DNA of 64,000 bases from Anas platyrhynchos (GCF_047663525.1 NC_092589.1:103662001-103726000); one strand, 5' to 3'. Shown: positions 36,000 to 49,800, counted from the stretch's first letter. Program-made: numbers and translations. The notes: generated by a model from the sequence alone, not told the origin.

Positions 36000-36197
36000 C
36001 CCGCCCCACCCCGCTCCACCTCACGCCGGAGAAAAGCCCGGGAGCGGCGCTCGCCTCACGCACCGAGGGGGAGACCATGCCTGGGGTGGCGGCGGTGGAG
36101 GAGGTGGTGGCGGCTCTGGTGGCGGTGCCCGGCCGCGGCTCCACGGGATAGCGCCGCGCACCTCGCCACCCTTCCCGGCCGAGGCTGGAGCGGCGCG
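36000..36197 (+). other. RNF144A: Candidate non-coding first exon (RNF144A)
   Basis: A good 5' splice site, GGCGCG|GTAAGG, ends at 36197 in the core of the CpG island. A second one, TTCCAG|GTAACG, ends at 36507. Either could close a 5'-UTR exon, and alternative first exons are possible. The upstream boundary given is a guess. An ATG at 36077 opens a short Gly/Ala/Val-rich frame that stops before the donor. Confidence 0.35.
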
Positions 36198-36283
36198 GTA
36201 AGGGCGAGGCTGGGGGTGCTGCGGGGTGCCCCGCGTGGGTGTGTGGGGTCGGCGTGTGGGGTCCCCGCTCTCCCCACGTCCCT

Positions 36284-36309
36284 CAGATCCCTTTATATAA
36301 AGGGATCTG
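36284..36309. repeat. 26-bp perfect palindrome with TATA core in CpG island
   Basis: The half CAGATCCCTTTAT is followed by its exact reverse complement ATAAAGGGATCTG. The centre, TTTATATAAA, reads as a TATA box on both strands within otherwise GC-rich DNA. Confidence 0.9.
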
Positions 36310-38128
36310 CTCGATCCTCCTCCGAGGCCTCCTCCGAGGGGGCGACGGGGACACGGCGTCGCGGCCCTGCCCGGGTGCCCCGGTGTCGCCGGGGGCTGGC
36401 TGCGGGACGAGCGCTGCGATCCGGAGGCGGCAGCCGCCCGCTGGGTAGTCGCGATAAATCGCGGGCTGCGACAGAGGGAGGGCTGCCGGCAGCGGTGCGG
36501 CTTCCAGGTAACGAAGGGAGTTCCTTGCACTTGCCTATTTTCTGTGCTGCGATTTACAGAAATGAGCTAAACCTCCGTGGGGCAGCCCGTGCCCTTGGGA
36601 CGCGACAGCCACTCTGGGAGAGGGTTTAAAAAAAAAAAACAAACACACCCCAAAACCAGCCAAGCAAAGCGGCACGTGAATTGACATCCACAGCCTATGT
36701 TCTCAGGAGACGAAGTGTGCCATTTGGGGGGAAATTGTGGTGTTTGGGTCTCCGGGGTGAAGAAGTAGGAGTTGGAGGTGTCTTCTCTGGCTTTTCCTTC
36801 GTTCACTGCGATTAAGAGATGCTGTTGATATAAATGCGTATTTTTGAGGTGTCAGGAGAAACAATATGCATGATAAGGGTGCTGTCCCTTCAGCCAGTTC
36901 CCAGTGTCCCTTGAAACCAGCATTATTTTCGTGAAATATCAGGCCCTGTATCACTTTCTTTTTATATCTTCTAAAGAAGTGGAACAGGGAGGGCAGGCTG
37001 GTGGGAGAAGATGCAAGCTGCTTGCGTTTTCCCCCCGTGTTCTTGGAAATGCTCATTCCTCCCCTAGAACAAATTATTCTGTGTTCTACAATAAGGGTGA
37101 TTTATAAATAGATCCGTTTGTTTGTATTGTTCGTGGTGTAGCCAAACAACTGTTTATGTTGTGAAATGGGATTGCTTCATTGCACATTAGTTTATCAGTG
37201 CTGACCCAGAAGTGGCTGCAGCTGAAGTTGCAATGTTCTTGTCCAGTGCTACTGGAAATTACATCAGTTCCAGTTGTCTGGTGATAAAACTTGTGGTTGC
37301 TGCCCTTTTCTTTGCCTTTGTGTATTTTCTTTGTGGATCTGACTTCTAGTGAAGGGTGTGGTGGGGAGAAGGAGGGAGTGTGGGGATTCTCAGGGCAGAT
37401 TTGTGCCTTTAAAGAAAGTGCTTTGTTCGTACCTCGAAGGATCTTTACAGCATAGGAGAATTTGGATGACTGTCTCGTGATAATGTTAGGCAGTCAGTCA
37501 AACTGGACTGACTTGAAGTTTGTTACATACAGAACAGAAGCAAGTTTAAATGAAAAGGGTAGGGAGGGGAAAAACTCCTTTTGCTTAGGAGGAACTTGAA
37601 TAAGATATTATTTTTTTCCCCTCGGGATGAAGTTCTGTTCTTTCACTCCTCTTTTCCCTGGCCATCATGTCTCATTATCCTCTTGTGCAATTGGAGTACT
37701 GGTCATGATGGGAAGAAACCATCTGTGCTTGAAATAAGAGTACGATGTTTCAATCTGATTTAACTTCTTTGATTGAGATGTCCTTTAGGTAGAATAGAGT
37801 TGATTTTTGTCCTTTCTGAATCACCTCGATTCCTATTCTAGGAGCTGCTAGAGCAAATCATGTGTTTATTGTGTACAAGCTATTGTAGACTTTTGCCCTT
37901 GAAGCGTAGTCTAGTTTAGAGTAGTCTTCATTACAGTCTGGACTTCACATATTTTGGCATTTTAAAGTGATAACTGGGGGGAGGGGGGCAAGGGGAGAGG
38001 AAGAGGTGTCTGTTTAACTGTTTTTGTTTTTAACACTTTTTTTCAAGAAATATATTCCATGTCTTTGTTACATTTTGTATATTTTTAAATTTTATTTTTC
38101 AAATAACTTCTGACAACTTTCCTTTCAG

Positions 38129-38190
38129 TTAAGCCAAAGGACAAGACTGCTGACTTAACCATGAGTTTTGGCTGCAGTGCCATACTGAGG
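38129..38190 (+). other. Possible 62-nt exon with good splice sites
   Basis: A long pyrimidine tract and TTCCTTTCAG precede 38129, and CTGAGG|GTATGA follows 38190. The stretch includes ACCATGAG at 38158, a fair start context, with an open frame to the donor. It could be an alternative 5' exon of RNF144A or a chance match. Nothing in its ten-codon frame is recognisable. Confidence 0.2.
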
Positions 38191-38742
38191 GTATGAATGG
38201 CTTCAGTGTATCTGCTGTATTTACAAGAATGCTCTCATAGGCTGGCAGAAAACTGTTGTTTGCCCTTCCTGTGCTGATTCAGGGTAAAATAACAACTCCA
38301 GTCATCCTGTAGCTTGGTCTGTGTGTGTAGACCCTTTCTGCCCCAGAGAGCTGGTGTAGCAGGGGAGTCAGAACGTGTTAGTTTCTTGTTATGTTTCCTG
38401 TGGAGTTGTATTGATAGGCAGCTGTATGTAGTCTGTGGTTTGATTACGAGATTTGCCTTTAACTGCATGTCTTTTCTTATATCTTGAGGTACAAAAAGGA
38501 AATGCAAAACTGTTACAAAGCAACTCACCACTCAGTTTGGTTTGGTAATTTTGCTATGCACAGCTTAGGCTGTGGTCAGCTCTTCTAAAAAGAAGACAAG
38601 ATCCTTTCCTATTTGCCCCTGAGGAAAGGAGCTCATAACGTTCATCTTTCATTTTCCTTTTGAAGGATATGAGACAATAAGATCATAAAGATACGTATTT
38701 TCTCCTAGTTCTGATGCCTGTGCAGAGCTGTTGGAAATACTC

Positions 38743-38806
38743 TTGCTTCTCTGTGGGAATGATTTTCTTTTTTTTTTTTTTTTGCTTCTAGTGGGAATGA
38801 TTTTCT
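38743..38806. repeat. 25-bp direct repeat around a T run
   Basis: TTGCTTCT(CT)GTGGGAATGATTTTCT occurs at 38743-38768 and again, slightly shortened (TTGCTTCTAGTGGGAATGA, then TTTTCT), at 38782-38806. About a dozen extra T separate the copies. It is a local duplication that expanded at the T tract. Confidence 0.8.
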
Positions 38807-41800
38807 GTTTTATGATCTACATGCTTCGCATCGTATCAGAAATGCTTACAGTTCTTCTGCATGTGCAGTCAGTGGATACTCGAGCTGGCTGCTCTTAAAA
38901 GTTGGTTTTCAAATAGCTTGATTGTGTGCTGATGGTGATATTTTGGGGTGGCACTGCAAGTGGACTTCCTCAAAAAAATGAAGAAAATGAGGAACAGAGA
39001 AAGTGAAACAATGCCTGGTACTTCCTATTTACTGTGAGAAAGCAAGTCTTAATCAGATGGTTCTAGTCTTGCCAAGACAATGGTATTTCTTTTCTGTAGG
39101 ATCACTTCCAATGTTTCGAAAAATAGCAAGTGGGCAGCGGCTTATTACGTTGCAAGACTTGGCTATTTTATCTTCCAAGTACCAATATGTGAGTTTAATG
39201 AAGCTACGTCCTGTTCATGCCGAATGGAAACAATTCAAGGTGGAAGAGGTGGAGTAAAGCTTACCTCATACTACCTTTTCCCACCATGTACATGTAATAT
39301 CCAAGGGATCATCCAAAATACTTGGGGGTGAAGATGGGCCTTTCAGGTTGTCTGGAAAATAAGATTCTGACTCTGTATACTCAGGCATGAGTTCTCTTTT
39401 GCTGTACACAAGTGCTCAGTTTTGTTTGCACTGATCACAGCTTTGCTGCTGAGCACCTGGGTTTGGAGTCTTTGCATTTGCTTTTGAATTTCACTTGAGA
39501 AATTCTGCTGATGATCCAGTTTCTGGAGTGTGTGTATATATATAAACTTTTCCCCTTGAATTTCTCTAAACAGTGTCTGGAAGGGGGCTGATCTGGCAGA
39601 GCTGTCAATGGCAACTGAACACTGTCCCACCCCTGCTAGCTTTCCCAAAGCACTGCTTATCCTGATCTCTGGTGCCTTTCTCTTGCGCAGCACTTTGCCC
39701 TTGAGGTACGTCCCCTCTAGATTTGGATATGCTGATCACAAAGCTTTAGTTTTGCTGACCAGTGCAGGCTGGGAGCAGTCTCCTCCTGTGGCTGTTGTTG
39801 GTATGTGCAAACCATGACAGCCCCCTGGTCCTGGTGGGGTGGCAGTTGTGGCGAGGTCAGCGAGGCTGTGCAGAGTACCTCTCCTTGCCCAAATGTCCCC
39901 TTTTGTTGGGGTGACAGGGTTGTGAGGAGAGTGGCTGCCTCAGGGTGGTGAGTGGAGATGTCATAGTCTCCTTCATAGCCACCCCAATGTAGCTGCCAGG
40001 GCAGGAAACTGAACTGTACCTGAGCCAACACACCTTTGAGCTTGTTTGTGTATAGTTTCTAGGAACTGATGAAACAAATTCAATACAGCACTCTGAACTT
40101 GATTACACTGCTATGAAGGTGTTCACATCACAATTGCCTTAAGAAATATGGGCCTGATGTCTTAAGTAATGTTCATGTCCTCTTGGGAGGAAAATAAATG
40201 TTATTTAAATCTTTTTTTTTTTTCCTACTGCTACTTAAAGAAGGAGTTTTCTCTTAATTTCTCTACACTGATGTTGAGAAATTCATGCATCCAGACAGAA
40301 TCGGAGCAATGCCCTGTGATTTGGGTGGCTAGGCTTACATCTTCAGTAAGAGCAATGAAAATTCAAGACCAAGCTTTTATGCATTGACTACAATATATTA
40401 GCCTGGCTTTCTAAGAAAACAGAGATTATGTATAACTCCCTCTGTGAATGTCTGTCTTTCACTGTAGCTCTTAATAACTTTTTAAACCTTTTTACTAATT
40501 CCAGTTACATTTGCAAGACAGGTAGAAGCGTATCTCCAGTGAAGCCACCAGTTGTCTGACAGTAGGCAGCCTGGGCAGATGGAGAGATCCCTGCAGAAGG
40601 AGAGGCTGCAGCCTGAACTCTTCCCATCACCTTGACACACATGCCTAGGAAACTGGATTTTGCTGGCTCAGTTCCTTAGAAAATAACTTACGTTATACTG
40701 CTGTTTTATTTTTACCTTATCTCAAATCAAACTATTACTTCCTCTTTGGATATTTTAAATATGGAAGAAGAGCAGGAATTTAATTTCAGTGTTTAGCCCC
40801 AGATTACTTCATAATACTGCAGAAAGTGCGTGATGGAGGGGACGGGACTACAACCCCACCTTTTTCTTAATTGTATTATAATGTACTTCAGATATTGTGC
40901 TTCTCATAATGTTAATTCCTTTTTGTTAAAATAGCTATTTTAACTTGCTTCCTCCTTTTGTTAGTTTTTTCTTGCAGTAATGATTCATTAGAGACCCAGA
41001 AGCTTCAAGGATTTTTGTAGCTGTTTTGTATAAGGACTGTTCCCAGAATGGAGCATGTTTTGTGATAGGACACAAACTGATATAGTTCAGCTTTATTTCC
41101 TTATTTCTCATTTGTATTTGTTTTGTGTATATATGGTCTGTTTATGCTGGTCTCTTTTGCTCACTGGTACCTGTTAAATACTTTTTCTTGTCTTCTGTTT
41201 CTTTCTTCATAGTAGCTTGATTAATGTTATGTCATCATCTTCCTTCACATACAATGTATTTATTGCCATGTGTTTGGAACCTAGAGGAGAAAACATCTAC
41301 ACATACTTTTTTCAGATTAATAATGCATTACTTTTACATTTGTGTGTTGTCCTTTCTTAACTTTGTGGGGAAAAGTGCTGACCAAAATACACATTGAGGA
41401 TATGTTTAAGACGTGTATGATTTGTCAAGAGCCAATCCATATTCAGTTTTTGGAGAGAGGAGAAAACAAACATGCATACACGCAAAAAATGCAACCTTTC
41501 TTTTAATAAACCTCTTCATTTTTTTTATTCCTTATGCTCTTTGCATTTCTGCTGTATGTTGACATCTCAGATCTTGAAGTTTGCAGGTGATGTTTCTCTC
41601 TTCTGTAAATTAGTAGGTCATGTTTACGTCAGTGATTGTTCTGAATTTGTAGCTTTCTAGCAAAGATGTAGTGGGAATGTTCACTAGGTTTCACTCACAG
41701 CAGCAGGAAAGCTGGGAGTGGTAGGGTGGCCATGGTCACTGCTGCAGGATGCTTGTGCCATCTCCTATGAGGTGTTTGCACTCACAGCATCCTGAGGTCT

Positions 41801-43326
41801 GGCCTGGGCTGATCCTCAGGCCAGACTCGCCGTCTGTGCAGGCATGCATGCAGGGCTGCCTGGGAAGGTATGGGAGGGCTCCTGATGGATCAGGGTGACA
41901 CCAAGCAGCTTAGCCACTGGGGTAAGCGGGTCAGGAGCCTGCTGGGCTCCAGCTTGCTCCTGAGGCCGCTGCTGGGGTCAGAGCCTTCATGCCACGGGTA
42001 GGCTGCAGGTGGAATAGAGCAGGCAACTCTTCTTGCTGACTGCTGAGAGGTGAAACCTCTGAAAGGCATTAAGCACAGTATGATGGTGACCTTTGTAGTT
42101 ACTGCGTACCGACACCAACCACTTCCTAAGGGTGCGGCATGCGTTATCTCATCTCCAGCTCAGATTGTAAACAGTTACAAGCCTAGAAGTTCATGCTCTT
42201 CATCCGCTCATGTTCACCTGTAAGATGTAAGTTTATCTCAGGGTTTCAAGCTAGCTTGTTTATCTTCTAAGTGACATGACAATTGGTGGCCTTGGGGAAT
42301 GTTATGCTGGGCGTGTTTGTGCTGTGTTTCTTGCACTAAGCAGTGCTGCTGAGCCTGGCAACTGTCCATGCTGTTGTTGGATCCAGTATGTTTGTTTGGT
42401 CCTACCCTGTACTTTGGAGCTATATGGCTGTGAGGGAGCCCATCTCCACCGTGTGATTTCATCCTTGTCTCTGCTGCAGTTCCTCATCTCTGCTGCTTGC
42501 CTGAGCAAAAGGCACCAGGACTTGGCTGGCATCAAATGGCTGCCCTTACTTATCAGACTTGGTGGTATTCTGAGTATGCAGTGCTCCAAACTTACCTCCT
42601 TTCTTCCATGATGTGGTATCCTGCTGGAACAGCAGTCTTAGACATGGGCTTTGTATAGATTTGTGTCTGAAAATCCATTCCCAAGTACTTCAGTGGCTGT
42701 TATTTGGGGTGAAGTATGTAATTCTTGCTTGTTTTCCCGTGCCCTCTGCATCTGTGAAGAGGCACGTTAGTAGGATGATAACCCACTTTTCTTTCATCTT
42801 TTGTTTCAGGTTGACATTGTTTGAAAAATCTGACTTGAGAGGGAGCGGCAATCTAGTTCTAGCTTCAGTTCACGTTGGATATTTAGTTTAAAATCAGGTT
42901 ATGACAAATCCTTAGACGACTCATAAATCTGAAAAGTGTGATAGTCTTTTTAGCAAACTGTCAGTTAGCGCTAAATATTTTCACCAGTCATTTCACATTT
43001 CCATTAGCTCCTTAAACAGCTGAGGTTCACAGATTTGAATGGAATATAATGTTTATGGCTGTGTTCACTGCCTTTCAATTTAGACTACTGCTTTGAAGCT
43101 TTATTGTAGTTTGAGGTGGAAGTGTTTTCAGAAAGTTGATCATGTGTTTGATTTCTGTTGTCTGAAAGATCTGCATGGCTTGTTTTTTTCCCTCGTCCCC
43201 CTCCATAATTCTACTATACTGGTCTCCAGACCAACACTGGCCTGTTTGTTATCTTTCATTGGTAGAAATCATCCCATTTGAATGGGATGGGTTGGTGTAG
43301 CTGTAAATATCAAAGGAACAGAAATC

Positions 43327-43872
43327 AAAGAATCATGGAGTATCCGGAGTTGGAAGAGACCCTAAGGATCATCGAGTCCAACTCCTGGGTCTGCTCAGGA
43401 CCACCCAAAATCAAACCACGTGTCTGAGAGCATTGTCCAAATGCTCCGTGAACTCTGTCAGGCTCAGTGCTGTGACCACTGCCCTAGGGAGCCTGTCCCA
43501 GTGCCCAACCACCCTCTGGGTGCAGAACCTTTCCCTTACACCCAGCCTGACCTTCCCCTGTCCCAGCTCCATGCCATTCCCTCGGGTCCTGTCGCTGTCC
43601 CCAGAGAGCAGAGCTCAGCGCCTGCCCCTCTGCTCCCCTCATGAGGGAGCTGCAGGCCGCCATGAGGCCTCCCCTCAGCCTGCTCTGCTCTGGGATGAAC
43701 AAACCCAGGGACCTCAGCCGCTCATGTGTCTTCCTCTCTAGACCCTTCACCATCTTTGTAGCCTTTCTTTGGATACTCTCTAATGGCTTCATGTCCCTCT
43801 GATACTGTGGTGTCCGAAACTGCACGCAGTGCTTGAGGTGAGGGCTCAGCAGCGCAGAGTGGGAGAGTTGAG
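43327..43872 (-). mobile_element. CR1 LINE fragment, minus orientation, about 550 bp
   Basis: It begins with the reversed CR1 3' end ('GGAGTTGGAAGAGACCCTAA', 'ATCATCGAGTCCAACTCCTG') and runs back into the ORF2 end. On the minus strand a decayed frame still reads MKPLESIQRKATKMVKGLER and then LFIPEQSRLRGGLMAACS. It is the longest CR1 in the window, truncated at the 5' side, and its local GC content is higher than its surroundings. Confidence 0.95.
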
Positions 43873-46800
43873 GCTGAGGAAGGGTTGAGCCATCACGTCC
43901 ACTCATCGTGCAAATAAAAGCATTATACTTTTTCTGGCAAGCAAACCTGCAGCTTCAGGAGGGATCACTGGAAGGCAGAGCAGGGGCACTTGGGATTCCT
44001 GCTTTTTCCTCTCACCTTTCCTCATACAGCTTCAGTTCTCACCCCTCGAGGCTGACCTGCTCTTTTGATTGAAATAACTGCGTATTTTTCAGTGTGATAC
44101 CATAAAATTCTAATCTTCAAGTGCGAAAGAAGGACAAAGATGGTGCTCTTCTCTCTTCTGAGTAACAGCTTTTGTGCTGCCCTAGACCGTGTTAACTAGA
44201 ACTATCCCTCGGAGAGGGCCAGTGTAAACCAGTATGTGGATGTGCACATCTGTATGTTCTATCAAAGTCACCTTAATTAACATGAAAATCCACTTCTAAA
44301 TATTTAGGGAGCTTTCATATGCGACTTCTTTAACGTGTGACATGGGAATTATCCACTGCTATTGTTTGATGGTTTTGAAGAACTTGGAATATTCAGGGTT
44401 TGATGTGAAAGAGGAAATTCTTGTTCTGTCTCAAATTCTTTGCAGTGAAAGTAACTTAGGGGAAGTAGGCTTAGAAAAATGAAGCGCAGTCCTGCCTGTG
44501 CGATCTTAAATGAGGACATGAGATATAGGCACATCATATTTTAATGCATGTACAAATGCTTAAGAGGGTTTCAATAGCTCTGTCTTCTGTGGTGCATCAT
44601 GATATGCTTAGGGATTTTAAGTGTGTCAAATTGACTTTTTCTTTAATTTAGGTGGCTTATGCCATTTATAATTAATATAGACCTATGGTGTTGAGAACTC
44701 AGCAGGGATCAGAGAATGTTTTGTGATTTGCCTGAGATTTTTTTTCAAAATACCATGTTCTCATATTTCTCTAAAACTCTCCAGAAGTTTGCTTTTAATA
44801 ATAGTAATAATAAACCACTTCAATTTATTTTCTTCTAATCAGCACTCATTCAGTACATTGAAACAAATGAAAAGAGGATATATTTTAAATAAGGATGGTT
44901 TGCATGAATTATTTCCTAAAAGAAGTACTTGTTGGTTTTTAATGTTGCTCTTTCCTATGGATGTTAACAGTTAACTAATTTAATGGAACTGTAAAAGAAA
45001 ACAAGATGTGAGCTGCTCAGAAAAGAAGAATGCAAATACAGTTAAATAAAGTGGTTGTTCTCTGAATGCAGTATGCTTAGGCAGGTGTAATCTATTCTGG
45101 GTATGTACCACATATGCAAAGCACATAAATACAAAAAGTGGCTTCAGGGCAGTCTGTCTCAAAACAAACGAGTGTTGGGCATCTGGTGGTACGCATTAAA
45201 AGTTCGTGTACTTGAAGATGTAAAGACTTGAGTAGATGTAAATGAGTGAGCAGTGCTGTACAGCAGGCAAGACTGAAGTTAGTTCAGAGCCTTCTTGGAT
45301 CGTCTGGTGTTAGCAATGGAGCAGTCGGCCTGAATGAGGGCCTTTATTGCCATGGAGTTATGAATTACAGCATTGCATACCATGCTCAAAATGAGTAACA
45401 GCATACACAGAGAAGGGGCTGTGTACTCTGTATACAGAGCTGTATTTTCCTTACCAGTGGTTCTTGTTCAGATCATTGCCATCTTCTTTTACACTCTCTC
45501 CCTTTCCCTGTGTTCTCTTGAGTCTTTGTCTGTGTAGGGGGGGTTAGCTTTTGTTTGCTTGGTTTTGAGGCTAAATATTAAATTTGAGACAGAAAATTAG
45601 AAGATTAATTCTATGTCTAACTCCTTTTACCATCAAAGGACCATTGTTCTCTCAACTGATACAGTGCCTCTGGTAAATGTACTGATACAACACAGACATG
45701 GGAAGAGCAATGACAGTCACTGTACAGTTTTCATCCTATAGCTGTGGGGGGAGTACCCCCAACAAAATGCCACTGCTATAGGGAATGTGTATTTTGGGAT
45801 AACACTGTGCCACCAACTTCTGTTTTGGCAGTGCAGCTTCACTGCCAGTCCAGTTCTGTCCATATAGCTGTAGGCTACGTGGAATGCAGTTGTACTCCTG
45901 GTAAGATCCCATAGTATGTGAACAGTTTGAGATCCAAGAGAAATTACTTCTGTTCGCCTAGTCAGTTTCGTGTGCTCAAGTTTTGAGACAGAATGTAAGT
46001 GCTTCAGGGCTGCAGAAATATGAATCTATGGTACTTAAAATTTTCCTTCATAAAGTATCCTACTGAATAACAGTAGTATTGTGTTATATATTTCAAAGTG
46101 TCTGAGATGAGTAGCAGTCCCTCAGTGACTGGTTGTCGAAATTAGGTTAGGTTAAATCTGTGCAGAATTTTAGGTCAGCTTGAGGCTGCCCTTAAACAGT
46201 GGTTTAAGTGAATAATAGCTTTGAGGAGTATTTGCAAATGGAGGAAGAAAAACATTGCTTTATGTTCTCATACATGTCTGAAGGATGGTTAGAAATTTTC
46301 CAAAATTCAGCCTTTTTCTGCTTAATACCACTTGGTACTTCCATCCAGATCGTAGTCAAATTATTTTAATATTTCTTCTTAAAAAGCTAGACTACCAAGC
46401 CATATGGGAAATGCAAGTTTTTTCACCGCATTGTATTGCAAATGTTTAAAGTGACATGCCTGCATCTTCCTTTTTATAAGAATCTATACAATATCTCTTC
46501 AACTTAACTAATTTAAAGAGCATTTGGAGGGATTACAAAACCTTCTACGGTACAATAAATATGCAATGCTGATTTCATTATGTTAACAGTAGCTTTTAAA
46601 TGTTTGTTCTTCACTGGAGGGAAAAATAAATATAGGGGAGACATCTTCCGTTCCAACTTCTTAATGAGCAGGTGTGCAGGGGGAGTTGTCTTCTCATGAA
46701 GGCTTAATTGTGTGTGCTTTCCTCTTGCACATATGGTAAACCTGGTAGTTAAAAACAAGTTAAGACCACCTCTTCTTATGAGTCTAAAATGACAAGGCTT

Positions 46801-49800
46801 CTTTTGTAAGTGCATCCAGGAGTTAGGTGAGTACTAATAGCTGTCACATTCAAAGCAGACCTGGTAATTAAATCTTCTGGTCTATCATGTTGGAAATTTA
46901 TTACTCTTCCCTGTTTTCAGCACACAATATCTCATGTATTGGTGTGAATAGATCTATTAAAACAGCTTCTCTCACTACTTTGAGCACTTCTATCTTTGTG
47001 AAATTACATAGCTGCTTTCTGGAAGAAGCTTGCTAAAAGCTTCCCACGTGGGCTCTGATAAGAAAGCATCTTATTGTCATGAATCAGCTAGATGAATAAC
47101 TGTTCAGCTGCGGTAGTCTGAGTGATATTTTACAAGAGAGAATGATGTGGAATTTGTATGGGGTAAAACAGAAGGGAAGAAAGGGAGGATTGTAGTAGGT
47201 GGGTGGCTTCAGACGCTGCTCTTGGGAGGCCATGGGAATTTCACTTCTTGACTTGAAGGACACACTGACACTGAAAACTCCTATATTTTTTTCTGTTTAT
47301 TAAATTGTACAGTTGCATCCTGTTTACATGTTGCAAGATGTAACTCCTCTAGCACAGGGATCACAGGATTTGGGTTTGGTTGTGGCACTGTGCACAGCCA
47401 TGGTCACACCCTGTGACCAATGCATTGTTCCCCGGCTCCTCCGCTGCCTAAGGGGGTGATTGCTGCCAAGGGGGTCTCATCTTCACCCTGCAATTCTTAC
47501 CTTATTGACAGTATACGGGTGCACAAATGCAGCCTCCTGACAACATTAAGGAAGCCAGTGAGGTTATTACGTTTTGCATAATCACACATTGTCCCCACCA
47601 TAAGTAAAAGTGAGAATTGAAAGCTGAAATTGTGCATATAAACTGTCACATTTCATACTCTTTCCCACGTGTCCCTAAGCTTTTGTCCTTGGACCCTGCG
47701 GCTACCGGGCCATGAGCTGTATCATCAATTCTGACAGAGTGGAGTGGAGGGAGATGAGTTTCACGGCCGTTCATGCCTCCTGGCTACTCTTGGCTGACAC
47801 AAAAAACAGATGAACCATGGGCTGTCACACAAATATAGAGCAGATCCCACAGCCTTTCTTTCCGCATCTGTCACTGGTCCTGTGCTGAGCCTGACACAGG
47901 TTTTCTAATTCTGCCTGTCAGCTTGTGGCTTTGTACAATGGAGCTTTCTTGTTAAGAGAGGCATTACAGCATGTCAGCGAAAACACACTGGGTGAATGGA
48001 GCAGCAGCTGACTGGGAAATATTAACAAGTAGATGTCTGCGGGAAATAAACTGGGAATGAAGATGCTCCAGAAGGACTGGGCCTAGACCAGACAGCATTT
48101 CACAATTTCATTTTTTTTTAAGAAGAAGCCAATTATGCTGATTACCAGTCTGTTGTTCCCAGATTTCAAAGATAACTAAGCAGCCACAGAAACAGATTTA
48201 TTTTTAATGAGTGAAACTAAATGTAGGTACGCAGGATGTTGCTGAATGCAGTCAAATTTCTTAGCGTAAAGTTTTCTGGACATCCATAGCACAGGAGACA
48301 GACACTTGGAAGGCAGGAGCTCTGCAAAGATTCAAGGGAACACAGTGGACATGGAACTCCATTTAAGTTACCACTGCATTGTTAGAAGGAGTGGAGAGAG
48401 GGCCAGGGATTAAATTATCTTTGGCTGGGATTTGTAAAACAAGTATTTTTCTCTTTGCACAGCAATGACAGTAATACACAAATTCTGCATCTGGTCCTAG
48501 TATTCACATCTTTAAAAGGTCTTTTTAAAACTCATAGGAGGTATAGAAAAAGAGCCACAAGAATTACTAGCGCCAAAACAACTCCTGTTAGTGATTTAAT
48601 GGGGAAAGGATGAATTATTAACATCTTTTATTTACTCCTGCATTTGTATTTTATGGATCCATGTCCAGGTAGTTTTTGACAGGCTTCGTGTCATCCGAAG
48701 ACAGATGCCTAAAATAGGTCAGATGGGTTGCTGTGTCAGGTGCATCTCTGTGCAATAGGGTGTCCTCCAGCACCAACAGAGCAATGTCATGGGGAGGGCT
48801 GATCGGAAATAGGCAGATGGTTCTTCAAACTGTAGTGAAAAATGATCAGAAGAAAATGGTCTGAGAAGATGATTGAAAGGAGTTTTTATTGTTTTTGAGC
48901 AAATTAAAACACACTCAAAAAAAAAAAGGAATTAAAGGGGTAAGGTGGCATGCAAGGAATATAATTTCTTTAGAAATACTTCTTAAAATCGTATTTCATT
49001 GGTTGAAGCCCAAGAAAAGGAGGAAGATTTTGAGTGTCTGAGTAAGTATTTTGTCTGTCTGACTGATCAGAAAGAAAAGACTGTTTTATGTATATTTATC
49101 CATGTTCTTTCTGCACGATTTAGGGAGGCTGGATCTCATTACATACAATGCTCAGCCCACAGGCTGGGTGACTGGCAGGATGCTGGCTAATCAAGGAAGA
49201 GCCTCTTGGGAAAGCCTTGTGTGGGAGGGGAGATAAGAGCTTTGTCTTTCTCTGTGTAGAGATTAACCTAGTAGCTGGGTATCTCCAGGAAAATGCCAGA
49301 GAGGAAGACTGAAATTTCTCCGTGGATACAGAGAGAAAGGCCTGCAATAGGAGGTAAATCCATGAGATCCCTCTGTAGAGAGGCTGGCTGAATTTTTGGG
49401 GCTGTAAGAAACAAACCCAGGAGGCTGTAAGAAACAGCAGAGCACTGACAAAAAGGAAATTGTTTCCTCGGGTTGCTCCTCCCTTTGAAAGACAGAAGTG
49501 AAGCATGTCCGAGGGAGGCAATACTGGTGGAGCTGGTGAATACTGGTTCACAGTAATAGTGGTAAGTGGTAAATAAGGTGCTGGCAAGAGGAAGGTTTTA
49601 AGAAGAGAGAGAGTCAGGAGACACCTGAGTCACACGAAGCTGACTGATGCAATGGCTGAGTGCTGGCTCGGACAGGTTTTGTGAGAAGGAAAAACAAGGG
49701 CTGGCAGAGGAGCTGGAAAGCATGTGGTTTGGAGCTGTAGGAGAGGAGCTCACAGGCATCCCTCACCCAACTATCAGAAGAGATGGAGCACCATATTGCT

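Larger units (their letters stand above)
35740..36540 (+). promoter_or_regulatory. RNF144A: CpG-island promoter, probably RNF144A
   Basis: About 800 bp are very GC-rich with dense CpG, in sharp contrast to the AT-rich flanks. There are several GC-box-like runs (GGGCGGGCGG near 35970). In vertebrates the gene downstream of RSAD2 on the same strand is RNF144A, an RBR E3 ubiquitin ligase, and the position suits its promoter. No RNF144A coding sequence was found, so the gene name rests on gene order. The open frames of 100-279 codons across the island on both strands reflect GC content and not genes. Confidence 0.65.

Noticed and set aside
35610-36629. Open frames of 100-279 codons in the CpG island on both strands
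   Set aside because: GC-rich DNA is poor in stop codons. The products are low-complexity Arg/Pro/Gly-rich and overlap each other on opposite strands.
43484-43906. 140-codon minus-strand frame
   Set aside because: It is a decayed end of the CR1 reverse-transcriptase ORF within a truncated LINE copy, and not a host gene.
49120-49587. 155-codon minus-strand frame
   Set aside because: The sequence is not recognisable and has no start context, promoter or poly(A) signal I can support. It also contains a local direct repeat (GGCTGTAAGAAACA at 49400 and 49423).
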